From Amyelois transitella (lineage: Eukaryota; Arthropoda; Insecta; Lepidoptera; Pyralidae), in NCBI RefSeq assembly GCF_032362555.1, contig NC_083535.1, positions 7,440,001 to 7,504,000 of the forward strand: 64,000 nucleotides of DNA. Direction: 5' to 3'. Below the pieces are notes generated by a model that saw only the letters and a program-made list of their open reading frames with translations, was not told the DNA's origin and did not search any database. Every line of letters starts with the position of its first letter. Position 1 is the stretch's first letter. Positions 37,477 through 49,600 of this stretch are shown one piece after another. A program made the position numbers and the translations under genes.

Positions 37477-40400
37477 CTAACGGAGTTCTTTGAGGAAATT
37501 TTTCCTCAGGTGGAGTAGGCGGCCGTAATTTGCTTAAATACTATCTTATTACTAAAAGCTTCACTTAAATCAAAATAATATTTTGCAATTTCATGGCGTT
37601 TACTGCGCTTGCATTGAAAAGCTATCAAATAAATATCAAAATTGAAATGCAATGTGTAAAGAGTGAGTACAACCAGTAACCACCAGAGTAATACCACATG
37701 TCTTATGTTATTTCGGATTTCATGAAATACTTTACTTGTAGCTTCAAAGCCCTGGTTCAAGGCCCCTACTTCAATGGACTTTTGACATCTTATTTGAGAA
37801 AACTCAGTGTCTGTTTTAGTACCAGTTATAAGTGAGTGATTTATACCAGTCGTTAGTGTTTGGACTTTGATATGTGCTTTCTACGACACGAACGTATGTG
37901 CAATGATTTAGATTGGACGAGCTTACATTTGCGATGTCATTATATGTAATAAATATATACGGATGTTACCTCTAAACAATAAACTATCAATTTTATGTAG
38001 ATGGCATGTTTATAATCAGATAGTGTCATAACTATAATCTTTATGTACATTAGATGGAACACGGATATATTCAATAGACCTGATAAGTGTGATCATGTAT
38101 CATTTATTAGTTTCTTTAATATATTAATTAATTTTCAGCAGATTTTAATAATAATCAAACTAGTTTTGCCTCGCTGTAACACGTTTATTTTCATGTTGCA
38201 GCACACAGTATTTATATAGAAATGATTACATTAATTGTATAACTTATAGAGTATATGAGTAAGTAGTAATTTGTAGCAGCCCCAAAATTTGTGAGGGTTT
38301 AAACTTTAGTCATATACGAACTCTTGCCGTGGCGGCTGCTAGCCCTTTAAGGGCATTGAATACAGCCACAATTAATGTTAACTGTAGTATTTATTTATTA
38401 TTAAAATATATATATAGTATATAGTAATATACTATGCCTGTTATACTTAGGTGTAGTCGCTGTTGTAACTAGAAAAATGTCGGACCTATTTACATTGACA
38501 TCTGCGATCTTTTGCTAAGAATTCTATCCACCATGAATGCCAAACATAATACTTTTTAAATTCATATGTTTTATGCTATATCCAGCTGCCTTCCATTTAC
38601 TTAAGCCTGTTAACTAAGGAGCCTCGGAGCCGTTTTTAAAATAAATTGAACTGAATACTTCATAACTTCGACAAAAAGAAAATTACCCATTCAAAATGAT
38701 ATACCTATAACGATACCATACCTGTAGCTTTTATATCAATACAAATCCCTCCTTGCAAATAAAATAAAGGCGTTATTTCAGTTATTATTCGTTCTTTCGC
38801 ATGTTTATTTAAGTGTATCGCTTTTGGTCAAAAATAAATGATCATGACGAAATGCTTAAATGTTTTAAGTATTGTAATAATTATTGGATGAACGCTAGTA
38901 CCTAGAGGCTTGAAAGGCTTGAAAAGGTGCGCAAAAGTTTTTCTTAAAAAGGTATAATCTTATGTAGGAAATTGCGCTTGCTTAAGTACATAAATAATTA
39001 AGCTGGTGAAAGAAACTGAAGCATCTAGCGGAACTTCCGTAACTTTCACGGAAATTTTCTTTTTACAACTTGAATATAAATTATCATATTCATAAAACTT
39101 GTCGGATTAATATCTATTGAATCTTGTCTCATATTATTTGAAACAAATTGTATTGGTTCAGAAATGTGTCATCTACATTCAAGTGGTGCGATTCCATTTG
39201 GTTTTGTATGCCGAATGGAATGGGGTATAAAGTATGTCCCTACTCGATGTGTAAATATTAATTTATTTACGGCTCGTAGGCGCGACAATCACTGCGCCCA
39301 TTACTCATTTTAAATATATTAAGATAATATTAAGATAATGAGATATATTTTTAGTAATATACTAAAGTTAAATTATTGTAAATATACAATTTTCAAAGAG
39401 ATATGCAAAAAAGTATTGCAGTCTTTAACTTAGGTGAACTAATTATATGTTCAATCTTCTAAATGTTAATTTGATGTGTAGGGAATTATATTCAGATTTT
39501 TTCTTGGTAACTATTATTATATGAATAAAAATTGTAAAAACAAGGTATTGCTCATTACATTGTTCTACAATATATATCTATGTGTATCGTGCTACTGGTC
39601 TAGCATTGATTGCAGGTATATTTGTACGGAATCTAATTAGTCGACAAGGGAAGGTTTGGTTTGATCGGAAGGATATAGCCAAATGTACGTCTTTATCATA
39701 ACCATAGTTTATAAAAAGCTTTTTAACTTGTTTTCATGGTCGTATTTAGTATTTAAAACATAGTATTTATTAATTGAATGTCAAGATAAATGTTAATTTA
39801 GATATAATTTCCAAGTTACGTATGTGACAAATTTCTATGACATGATCCGTCTCTGTCCGTCCGTCGAATGATAAAGATAGTACCCTGCCTGATTGTTTCG
39901 CGAACACAGCAGGGCTTCACCGACGTAGGAATATGTACACTGTGATGACGTCATAGCGCCGTAACTTGGGATTATGCTCTTACTACGTACAGAATATTAA
40001 ACACATAAATGAATGTTAGTGTTGCTTTCTATGTTACTAGATTTAGTAATAGAGATAAGCTTAAGTTCAGGCTAAATGTCAATTGTATACAATTATACAT
40101 CTCTTATCAATGATAATTCATTATAGATTCAATCTCAATGTTTTGTGTCCATGATATATTATGATATTGATATTGTTCCGTGCATTCAGAGCATGCTGTG
40201 TCTCTGTTCTCTCGACTTGCCTCTACGGTTAATATTATTTACAATATATTCGTCCGAAATAGTGATCCACCTCCACTAAACTTTTGCATACGGTGAAATT
40301 GGTGGTGTATTTCTTAATACAGTGTTTTTGTTATTAATAACCCATCTCTATACAAAAATAAATGTTGATATGTTGATTCTAGATTACTATGACTATCTTA

Positions 40401-40660
40401 TAAAGATAACGTGTTTGGAAATTAATATGTTATCAATAAATAAATACTTACTAAAGTATGTATAAGTGTTTTAATAAAGCCAGTTGTTTGTCATTGTTAT
40501 AAGATTCTACAAGGGCAAATTAATGGTTATTATAGAGGTAGTAATTTTTTCGGCGTATGCTCATATAAAAATGGCACTTTTTGTGTCACCTGTAATTCAC
40601 ATTATACGGGACTTTGATGGAATTCTAAACCAGACATACTGTATAATATGGCGTTGGGTG
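37477..40660 (+). other. zer-1 3' flank and intergenic DNA
   Basis: The 3' untranslated region starts after the stop. AATAAA occurs near 37943 and 37976 and again at 38758 and later, and the cleavage site is uncertain. No further coding exon was found over about 3 kb of AT-rich sequence. Confidence 0.4.
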
Positions 40661-40664
40661 TAAT

Positions 40665-41110
40665 CTTCTCAAGTAGCAACCTAAGAGTAATCTTCAGGCT
40701 TAAATTTTAGAAATATTAGATTGAGTAACACCATACATACAAAGTGGAGTGACCAAGCGAAAATTGCCACGCTTAAGGATTAAAATAGAACCTTCAGGAG
40801 TCCAAGTAACACATGGTAGGTTAAAATCTCCCAAAATAAGAAAATTGCTTTAATCATTACCTTATACTATAGCAGTTGCGTTACTACGGAAGAGATCTAT
40901 ATCACTAGCTTTTGTCGCTTTATCCCCTTGTCATATAAATGCATGCAATGTGTACGTCAATGTTTGTACCAAGATTACTTGCAGGTATAGTTATAAAAAC
41001 AAGTTTCATAGAAACAGAATTACACCTTCAATCAATGCAATGATATGCTCCCAAGGATCTTTTATCGCACATTAAAACTCCTGTCCCAATTTCTTTCCCG
41101 GCGCCAATTA
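40665..41110 (-). pseudogene. LINE endonuclease fragment
   Basis: Minus-strand codons read GTGVLMCDKRSLGAY, VFITIPASNLGTNIDVHIACIYM and, after several stops, LGDFNLPCVTWTPEG. This is the order of motifs in the APE-type endonuclease domain of non-LTR retrotransposons, where LGDFNLP contains active-site residues. It is heavily broken, and no reverse transcriptase follows. Confidence 0.7.
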
Positions 41111-41303
41111 AGTCTGTCATTAAGAAAAATTGCAGTGTTGGTTACATATCTTTGTATTCAGGATTCCTCAGCGTGTAAAATATCCATATAAAGAGGCCTC
41201 AAGAACAAATTTGCCCGTACTCATAGTCAACAAATATCTCGCCGAAAAACTAGAAGTGTACTTCCAAAGATTAACAAAACTAACATTTCCAATATTCATA
41301 TAT

Positions 41304-41354
41304 TGGACATATGTATATGTACAATATATACAATTGGACATATACATATGTCCA
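41304..41354. repeat. Perfect 17-bp hairpin
   Basis: TGGACATATGTATATGT (41304-41320) and its exact complement (41338-41354) flank a 17-base AT-rich loop. Confidence 0.8.
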
Positions 41355-41519
41355 GTTGTTACAAATTGTTGCAGTGCTCATACCTGCATTTATTCAATAC
41401 GGCTTTCGGCATTAAAACGGAGGTCTCCTTTCTATGTTTCACATATTCTATGTCCACTAAATGGTGTTATATATCTAATATTATATCGTCACATAGAGCC
41501 ATTAGTCTTGAAATACTAA

Positions 41520-41695
41520 CAGGCCACGCGCCATAGAATTAAGATACAAATGGTGACAGCCATCGCCTAAAAGAATCCCAAGTTTATAAGTCAATCCTTT
41601 AGTCGCCTTTAACGACATCCATAGGTAAGAGATGGAGTGGTCCTGTTCTTTTTTTATTGCTGCCGGGAACGACACGGCTCCATGCCATAAATGTG
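41520..41695 (-). repeat. SINE-like repeat, family A, 5' part
   Basis: It contains CATCGCCTAAAAGAATCCC, TTTAGTCGCCTTTAACGAC, GAGATGGAGTGGTCC and, at the end, TGCCGGGAACGACACGGC, the reversed 5' start of the family. Confidence 0.8.
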
Positions 41696-41800
41696 AAATA
41701 TAGGTGCATACAGTACGAAATATATTATGTAGGACCGTTACCAGTGTCCTTTGTTTATCAAATAGTAAGAAAATATAGATATGTACCTATACTATATGAC

Positions 41801-42050
41801 GGCCTCTGTGGCGCAGCGGTAGTGCGCTTGTCTGTGTCACCGAAGGTCCCGGGTTCGAATCCCGGCCAGGGTATGATGAGAAACGAACTTTTTCTGATTG
41901 GCCTGGGTCTTGGATGTTTATTTATATAAGTATTTATTATAAAATATAGTATCGTTGAGTTAGTATCTCGTAACACAAGTCTCGAACTTACATCGAGGCT
42001 AACTCAATCTGTGTAATTTGTCCCATATATATTTATATTTATTATATCCT
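41801..42050 (+). repeat. tRNA-derived SINE, near full length
   Basis: The head GGCCTCTGTGGCGCAGCGGT at 41801 holds an A-box-like segment, and GGGTTCGAATCCC (41851-41863) is a good B box. Together they form the internal RNA polymerase III promoter of a tRNA-like sequence. The non-tRNA body (GAAACGAACTTTTTCTGATTGG, CTCGTAACACAAGTC, GAGGCTAACTCAATCTG) and a TATTTA-rich tail follow. A second copy at 34282-34455 supports a dispersed SINE, not a working tRNA gene. Confidence 0.9.
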
Positions 42051-42561
42051 GCTGAGAAAGCCGGACACCAGGCTAGTTGGCAATTTTCACCACAATTGCC
42101 TTCAAATCTTCGTTTTCATTTTCGGATCCTGTCACGTTGCTGCTATTTATTAACCTCAATTTTCACCTTACAGACTTCTTGAGCAAATCCATATCTTCAG
42201 AAAATCTCCACTTAACATTGTGGTGGAAATAAGAAATAGTGCTGTGATTTTGAATATCAGCAGTACCTAAATATGAAAGTAAAGTTAAAGAAAGGCAAAA
42301 GTAGTTTAGAGTATAAAGTAGAGAGTAAAAGTAGTAAAGAGTATCTATTTATTTTTTATTTAAGCTTCTCAGTATGACTAACTGTCATGTTGATTTTCAG
42401 GCAATGATGTTTTTTAATGTATATTGGATGCATTCATAACTCAGTTATAAGTATTGTTAAAATGATATAAGCGTTTTTCTGAGGATATTCAATGAGAAAA
42501 ATTACATTAAGTACTTAGTTACTTTTCGTACAATGATAAGATCGACTAAAGTTTGTTTTAG

Positions 42562-42647
42562 ATATTCGGTGGCGCCTGTAACAACAACATCCCGAAGCAC
42601 TCCTATTTCCTGTCCGTGATAGAGTTTGTTTGCTACTTAATTATTGA
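42562..42647 (+). other. Orphan candidate coding exon
   Basis: An 86-base segment is bordered by a good acceptor (TTTGTTTTAG) and donor (GTAAGT). One frame is open throughout and reads IFGGACNNNIPK then HSYFLSVIEFVCYLII, and the base composition is GC-richer than its surroundings. It does not join in frame to the exons of the membrane-protein gene 500 bases downstream, because splicing to 43162 leads to a stop at the next junction. It could be a leftover or alternative exon. The function is unknown. Confidence 0.35.
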
Positions 42648-43173
42648 GTAAGTATACTTTTTGACTCTTATAAACAGCAATTTTATCATTAGTGGTATAT
42701 TTCGTTCGTTTCGCAGGTACCTAACCTACTCATTGTAATGTAAAATTTAAATAAGTAAGTACATATTATCCTTGGCGTTAGTTTTGGTTCTAAAGCCCGT
42801 GGTTCGCCTTTACCACGATTCTAGAGGTTAGCCAGGTATTTGAAGCGATCGTTCCCGTCTGACCTCGGCGACCGTAGAGGAACATAACTTGGTTACGGCT
42901 TGCATTCTTTCATCTTATATGTCCCATAGTGTTTATGATGAATTCAAATAGATGTGTGCGTGTGCATTGGCACAGGCACCCAATTTCCGCAATTCTTTTC
43001 ACTACATACCTACTTAATAAACATTGGCGTCAACTACTCTTAAAAAATCGGAATTTCGTACTGTGTTCTGTGAACTTTGCCGATTTTGTAGATGCGTTTC
43101 AAATTCTTTACTAATTTTTATTCTTGGGTCATATTTTTATAGTACTTACATTCTTTTACAGGCCAATTTTAAA

Positions 43174-43809
43174 ATGGAATCACCGCAACATCGGCAGCAG
43201 AACTACTGTAAGTTATTTTATTTTCTTAAAAGAGAAAAGAAACAGTCAGTTAAGTAGATAAATTCTTACCTAGTGTATCGTTTATGTTAAAGTTATATTT
43301 TGTTCGCAGTGAAAACGACTCCAACTATCTTCAACAAATGTCCCGTCGCGAAAACATGCTGTTTCAGTTTAATATTACGTGTAGGAACTATAATAATTGC
43401 ACTTCTTGGTATTCTCGTAAGCATCATCTACGTACTACAATATTTTATTGGAGAAAAATTACAAATTGCTTATGGTGTTGATGAAGCAGTTGCAAAAATT
43501 TCAACTATCGCCTACGTAGTGCTGGGAGCGTTTGTATTGATATTGCATATTATCTTACTTGTAGCTACCTTCTCTTTTACCGCAGAACACATCATAGTAT
43601 ATCTTTGGGGTATTATAATGTATTTCGTGATAGACTTAATACTAATTTTATCAATAAGCATATCAGCAATTATATCCGGGGATGTCTTATTTAGCGGAAC
43701 TATTATATTACTGGATATATTGTATTGGATATTAATCTTCCTATTTATTGTTCCTGTTGTAAATGGATTTAGGGCGAGTATTTATACTGTAGTAATAAAA
43801 ATAGTATAA
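43174..43809 (+). CDS. Four-pass membrane protein, LAPTM-like
   Basis: Two coding exons, 43174-43207 and 43310-43809, join in phase and give 177 residues. An acceptor at 43161 shows that the start-codon exon begins at 43162, so a 5' non-coding exon lies upstream. The chain starts MESPQHRQQNY and then carries a cysteine pair in KTCCFSLILRVGT (residues 26-38), just before the first membrane segment. That resembles the CCxxLxxRTGT-type start of lysosome-associated LAPTM4/5 proteins. Four hydrophobic segments lie at about 36-58, 73-96, 101-128 and 136-160, with short loops. Proteins of this type sit in endosome or plasma membranes. The specific role is unknown, and the LAPTM link is inference from topology and one motif. 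The start was chosen because this ATG is the only one that splices into the long frame. Confidence 0.8.
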
Positions 43810-44559
43810 TTCTTATGAAGTTTTGTAATTAATTATTGCTTACGGCAGAATATCTAATGTTAAATTATACCACTCCATATTTATCAGGTATCAGGCGGAC
43901 ATGTATCTGCAAATCTGATTCAAATATTTTGACGGCGGCGTTTAAATGAATGGCTAGCTATTTACGGCTACTATTTAAACTTACGGGTATTGATTACGAT
44001 TGATAACTATTAATGTAAGAGCTAGTGAACCCTCCGAGTAAGGGTCTTCCTGTAAGGCTAGAAATTTGTAGAGTAATGATTCATAGGACACCAAGGCCAA
44101 AAATCATGACCTGGCAGGCATCTGCCCTGCACGTCATCAACCCTTTTAATTCTTAAAATGTAAAATACATAAAATAAAAAACTTACTGCTGTAAACTTCA
44201 AAATTTAATATAATTTATTTTATTTATTGATAATTATAAAAAAAATGACAGGTGATTAGAGTAAGCAAAAGTACCTACCAGATGCATTGAGTACTGCACA
44301 GTTTAGGAAGTAAAATAAACTTTCTTCTGTTAAGTTGAAATTTAAGTATGCGTTTCAGTTTATCATTTAGAAGAAATGTGTACAATGACAGGCGGTTCTG
44401 AACAGCATAAGACCTTGTCAGGCAAGGGGAAATATGCTAAGAGCGTGCGAATAAGAGGCGTAACGTATATACATGTAGTGTCAGTGACATGAAAAAAGAA
44501 TTAAAAATTAAAGATGCAATATTATACTAATTGTCATGTAATTAACATGATTTTTCATA

Positions 44560-44940
44560 TTAATTATCATCATCATTCGACACTTCTTCACTACTACTTT
44601 TTTCATCATCATCCGACTCTTCAATATCGTTTTCCTCTGAAAAGAAAAAAATATTTGAATAAATTAATAATGTCATTAAGAATGGAATATCGCGTTCAAT
44701 TACCTACATATGACTGTATATTTAATGTTATTGAATCAAATAACTGTATTACCTGAAATGTATTCTTCAGTTTCAGTTAACTGTGTTTCAGCAGTATCAG
44801 CATTAGTATAATTATGTATATAAAATTATTGTCTTTTTTATTTTTAATATTGATTTGCTTTTATGTAACGTAGTTGGTGTGAACGTTTTTTCATCATTTT
44901 CTTCATTACAAATTACACAAACCACTTGTTCAGATTCCAT
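44560..44940 (-). pseudogene. Remnant of a spliced, acidic-tailed transposon gene
   Basis: An ATG at 44940 opens a frame MESEQVVCVICNEENDEK with one CxxC pair. It becomes lysine-rich and meets a stop at 44812. An overlapping open segment, NADTAETQLTETEEYIS, ends in a donor at 44753 (CAG/GTAATA). It joins in phase with an exon from 44636 (acceptor TTTTCAG) that reads ENDIEESDDDEKSSSEEV and stops at 44560. So the first and last parts of a protein with an acidic C-terminus survive and the middle is gone. I do not recognise the family. The position between long inverted repeats suggests it was the transposase gene. Confidence 0.6.
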
Positions 44941-45144
44941 CTTGCACACTATTAACTGAACTGTTAATATAAAAACAAAAACGCACCAATAAAAATATAT
45001 ACCTAATTTCAATCTTCAAAATCACTGAAAATATGCAGCGTAGTAATTCGTAGCACTACAGTGGGATACGTCTACTCAAATGAAAATCGCTGCCACAACT
45101 GGTAAATTCTACCCTTCAAATTCTTGAACGAAAGCAGGTCTTTT

Positions 45145-45408
45145 TCTATACTAATATTATAAAGCTGAAGAGTTTGTTTGTTTGAACGCGCTAATCTCAG
45201 GACCTACTGGTTTGAATTGAAAAATTCTTTTGCATTGAATAGACAATTTATCGAGGAAGGCTTTAGGCTATATAACACCACGCTGCAACTACAAGGAGCC
45301 AAGAAATAATGGAAAATGTGAAAAAACGGGTAAAATTATTTATCCTTGAGGGCTTCAATGATGCCTTAAGTAACTATTCCACGCGGACGAAGTCGCGGGC
45401 ACAGCTAG
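45145..45408 (+). mobile_element. Short non-autonomous Helitron, 264 bp
   Basis: It starts TCTATACTAATATTATAAAG and ends with hairpin CGCGGACGAAGTCGCGGG, then CACAG and CTAG (45405-45408), followed by host T. It is inserted in the long-inverted-repeat element. It matches 50712-50982 in reverse over nearly its whole length. Confidence 0.9.
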
Positions 45409-45734
45409 TTATTAGATAAACGGTCTCACTCGCACTACATGCATTTACGTTACGCCTTAGCCTCGCACTCTCTTAGCATCTTTCCCCTCGCCTGTCAAGG
45501 TCTTATGCTGTTCAAAGCCTCCTGTCATTGTACACATTTCTTCTAAATGATATAGTGAAACACGTACTAAAATTTCAACTTTACCGAAGAAAGTTTATTT
45601 TACTTCCTAAACTGTGCAGTTCTCGATGCACCTAGAAGGTACTTTTGCTTACTCTGTAATTTTTTTATATAATTATCAAATTTTTATATAATTAGCTTTA
45701 CAGGAAGACCGTTACTCGGAGGGTTCACTAACTC

Positions 45735-46634
45735 TCCAACTATATACGCAGTTCAGTTGCCCAAGTGAATGCTAACCAGGCGATGGATAATGAAAGATAT
45801 GTGTGGGTAAAAAAGTCTCATTTATTATCAAACAACATACTTAAATACAGAAATGTATAAAAATTCTAGTTTAACAGAAAGAGTTGGTACCATTCGCAAA
45901 ACTCATTTTTAACAAACGGTCCTTTTGGTAATTGGATTTAGTTTTACAAAACGGTTTGAATAATATTTTTCAGTTTTTAAAGGAAATAAAAATTTACATT
46001 TTATATTCTATGTTGGATATTTTCTGTGAATGGCGTTCTTTGCTTTTATTATACGCCATTAAACAGAGCCAACAGTCTTAAAGTGGCAGAGCTTGAGGTG
46101 ACAGATCTCTAGCCCACCACCTACAAGAAGATTTATTAGCCATCCCCTTAGTCGCTTTTTACGTCATCATGGGGAAGATATGGAGTGTTCGTATTATAAA
46201 TGGCCGGGAACCAAACGGAATTTCTGTGTAAATGATTCTAATGAAGTTATTTGCTATAGAATTAAAGAAAGTACTCGTGACTAAAATGGGCAATAAATTT
46301 GTGCATACAATTTGCAGAATTGGTTTGGTGTAAGGCTGCCAGCCAACGGTTAACAAACTCACATGCCTTTTATCGCCAGAATGCATGCAAAAGTAGGTAG
46401 GTATATTTTTATGAGAAAGAAAAATAATCATAAATCATAAAGTTGTCTCAACGCATAGAGCGTAAGTGCAATGACAAAGTTCTTAAAGATAATTCTATGT
46501 CACTTGGCCTCGTTTATGAAACATGGTTAATATGGTTATAGAAGTTTTTCCTCTGCGACATTAAAGCCACAAAAATCTGAACCAAAATTATTCAGACTTG
46601 TAGGATAAAATCTAATTTTGTACGACGAGATTAT
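45735..46634. other. 3' flank of the nuclear receptor gene
   Basis: Non-coding, holding the likely 3' untranslated region of the minus-strand receptor gene. A family A fragment lies at 46050-46215 (reverse; CTTAGTCGCTTTTTACG and GGCCGGGAACCAAACGG). No other gene is seen. Confidence 0.5.
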
Positions 46635-49600
46635 CTACATGGCAGTATAAAGTAAAATACTCGATAATGTAGTATTTATTTCTTCAATCGATGCGGAGGG
46701 GAAGAGTATGTGTTCTAGAAGCCCTTGCCTGATGGATGAACATGTACTGATCAGGGCTAGCATAATTCTGCCCAGGCGAGATGGGTCCTTCGTGGCACAG
46801 TACTTTTGCAGCGATATCAACTCTTGGTCTTGAAGCATTTCAATCTGTGATGACGAAGAATCTGCAACGTCTGTGAATATCATTTTCCCTGTATAAAATA
46901 ACTCAAAATTATATAAAAATTAAGACAACAGAATGCGTCTGACATTTTTATTTATCTGTGTATGTAATGTGTATGTAATTCGAAATGGATGTGCCTAATA
47001 TTATTTCGATTACTTTTTGAGTAGGTAAATATTTCATAAACCTAATGTAAATTAAAAACATCTAATATTTTCATGTAAAATCGTCTATTAAAATGTCACA
47101 ACTCTAGACTGTAACAAAATCGAACTCCGATTAAAATAAAAAAGTAGGACACACGGTACGTGTATTTAATACACGGGTAAAATAGACAAGCCATATTTTG
47201 TACAAACGAAATCATTAAGTGACATATATTGTTTTTAAGGAAAAAAAGGCAAATCTACAAAATGAGTACATACCTGTTCGAAATAATAAAGTGGATTTTA
47301 ACAAATCGTATTCACATTTGTCCAATTTACAGGCAGATATCCGTTTAAGAATTATTTGCAGTGTTTTTATTTCATTTTTCATATTCGGGCGGTTTAAACT
47401 AACGTGTGATACATGACCTGCAAATGGAAAGAAAAAACATATAAATATTGAATTTTATAGGCTTGGAAGTAGTTTTAAAGTTTACTCATAACATTGGTTT
47501 AAAAAAAAATCTAATTTTATATACCTTCGTCAAGACAAAATGAATATTGAGCAGCGCCGAGAACAAACAATTCTCTCCAATTGTTTTGCAATAAAGATAT
47601 TTGCTCCGAACTTTTCAAATTGACAAACGATGATACGCTGTGCAGCCATTTTATACATGTTACTAAAACTTTCGCAGCGGGGTTATAAAATTCCTCCCTT
47701 GGGATCATCCAATTGTCATGAACAGGCTTCTGTTTTGACTCTGGTGTAACTTCTTCCCCACATCGCTTTGTACTTTCAGCACTTCGAATTATTTTAATTT
47801 GGTTTTGTATTCTTTCTGGAATATTATCATTTTGACATTCTGAGTTATCCAAGTGGCTCATATTCCTTGATACGATATGAATTGGAGGTTCAAAACAGAT
47901 AGGAGAACGAAGATGTGTTCTTCTCATCTCTATAATTCAAGATTAAAATTTTTATTTAAACTGTAAAATTTTGCCTTTGGTGGTTCTTGTGTCAAAGAGA
48001 AAGAATTAATCGCAATGTCAATACACATAATAATTTCGCAAACTGTAATTATATCGATGCAATGCAGATGTTGACAAACCCTTTTTTATTGTACTCGTAT
48101 AAGGAAGAAATTCGCTGTGCAATATATAGGTACTTACCTACATAGATCATTTGGCTACTTTAACCATGCAAGTTTAGTTCAAAATACAAAAAAAGCAGGC
48201 TTAAATTAAATATGCTTAGGCATGCTGTGATTCACAAAATATACCTTCGTTATTCTGTTCAATGGGGTCAGCCTTAAATGCTTCTTCAGAACTAGATACC
48301 TCATCCTCCTTCACTTTGTCTGGCGGCTGAGAATCCGGTTTTTCACTAGATACCAACGAGTATTTGGGCGAGATCATTATAGCTTGCACCGTCTCTAAAT
48401 TTGCATAATAATGACATTAAAAACAAAATCATAAAGAAAACAAACATAAAAGATACAAAGCATAATATTGACTCACTAGATTGGTCCACACTTGCATTAG
48501 AATTTTCACTTGATACCGCAGGCGGGTAGAAAATATTTGTCGGGAAATAGCCTGGATGAGGTACCGGGTAATGCAGGGAAGTGGAGAATAGCGGAATCTT
48601 GAACGGGTTGAGTGAACTTAGAGGTCCTATATGGGACCCTAAAAGGGGATTTAACTGCGGCATTTCTAGTATCGTTTCAGGAAGTCTCGAGGATGAAACG
48701 TCTTGATACGGACTTTGTAGAAAAGGTGCATGAGGAGTTTGCATCGAATCGTGATGAGACGTAATACTGTTATATGTATGGAGTGAAGGGAAAGCGGGGA
48801 AGGGCAGTGGGGTCGGAGCAGGGAACATGGACTGTCTGTTGAAACTGTAGCCTAGCTTTTGTAAAGCCGCGTGATGCTGCGAAGTGATGACGGGACGGGG
48901 CGCTCGTTCGTGCTGCACCGCTGGAAATAAATTAATAGTGTACAAATAAGAATAGTCTGCTTAAATCTATTGACAAATTTAATTTAATTAAAACTTGTGA
49001 GCCAACATTTATGTACTTTCGATTTCATAAGTAGCTTTGATTAATCTAAGTCAGTGTTTTATTTACGTAAACATACACACTTTCAAAATAAAACTTTAAT
49101 TGATAATAGAAGATCGCGACCAATTGAGAATCTTTTTTAGAAGTCAATTGAAGTACCTACGCAAGATTTAGCCATGTGTGTCAGAATGGCGGGTGTACCT
49201 CACGGATTTTAATATCTGTTTTGGATTAAAAACGTACCTGATGTGTACCTCAGTGTACCTATCCTAAAAATCTGTGTACCTCCTTCTATGTAAAGATTTT
49301 TAATAAAATAGGTACACCCGCGGTCCTGACGTCAGGACCGCGGGTGTACTTCTAGTTAGCATATGTAGGTAAGTTAACTGTATATGTAGATTTGGTACCT
49401 CTTGTGTACCTGCAGAAACAAATATTAAATAAATAAAAAATATTAAGGGTGCTGAGAAAATGAAAAAAAAAATTAAAAAAAGAGGAAGGATACCTACATT
49501 AAAGTATATACTGTAGTAATGAACTAGAACTAGATCATTTATACATAAACATTTTGTTGTTGATATATGTTAATTATAGTTTGTATTGTGCAACTTCTTT

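Larger units (their letters stand above)
44019..45734 (-). mobile_element. Long-inverted-repeat DNA transposon, internally deleted
   Basis: The outer arms, about 44019-44470 and 45415-45734, are inverted copies of each other. Both contain AGTGAACCCTCCGAGTAA, AGTAAGCAAAAGTACCT, TGCACAGTTTAGGAAGTAAA, TTTAGAAGAAATGTGTACAA and CAGCATAAGACCTTG in mirrored order. The left arm has about 130 extra bases. I could not find a convincing target duplication. Between the arms are remains of a spliced gene on the minus strand and a short Helitron (45145-45408). The transposon class is unknown. Confidence 0.8.

Noticed and set aside
41801..41872. A tRNA gene, suggested by good A and B boxes
   Set aside because: The tRNA-like head runs straight into a SINE body, with a second copy at 34282-34455, and a normal cloverleaf with acceptor pairing was not seen.
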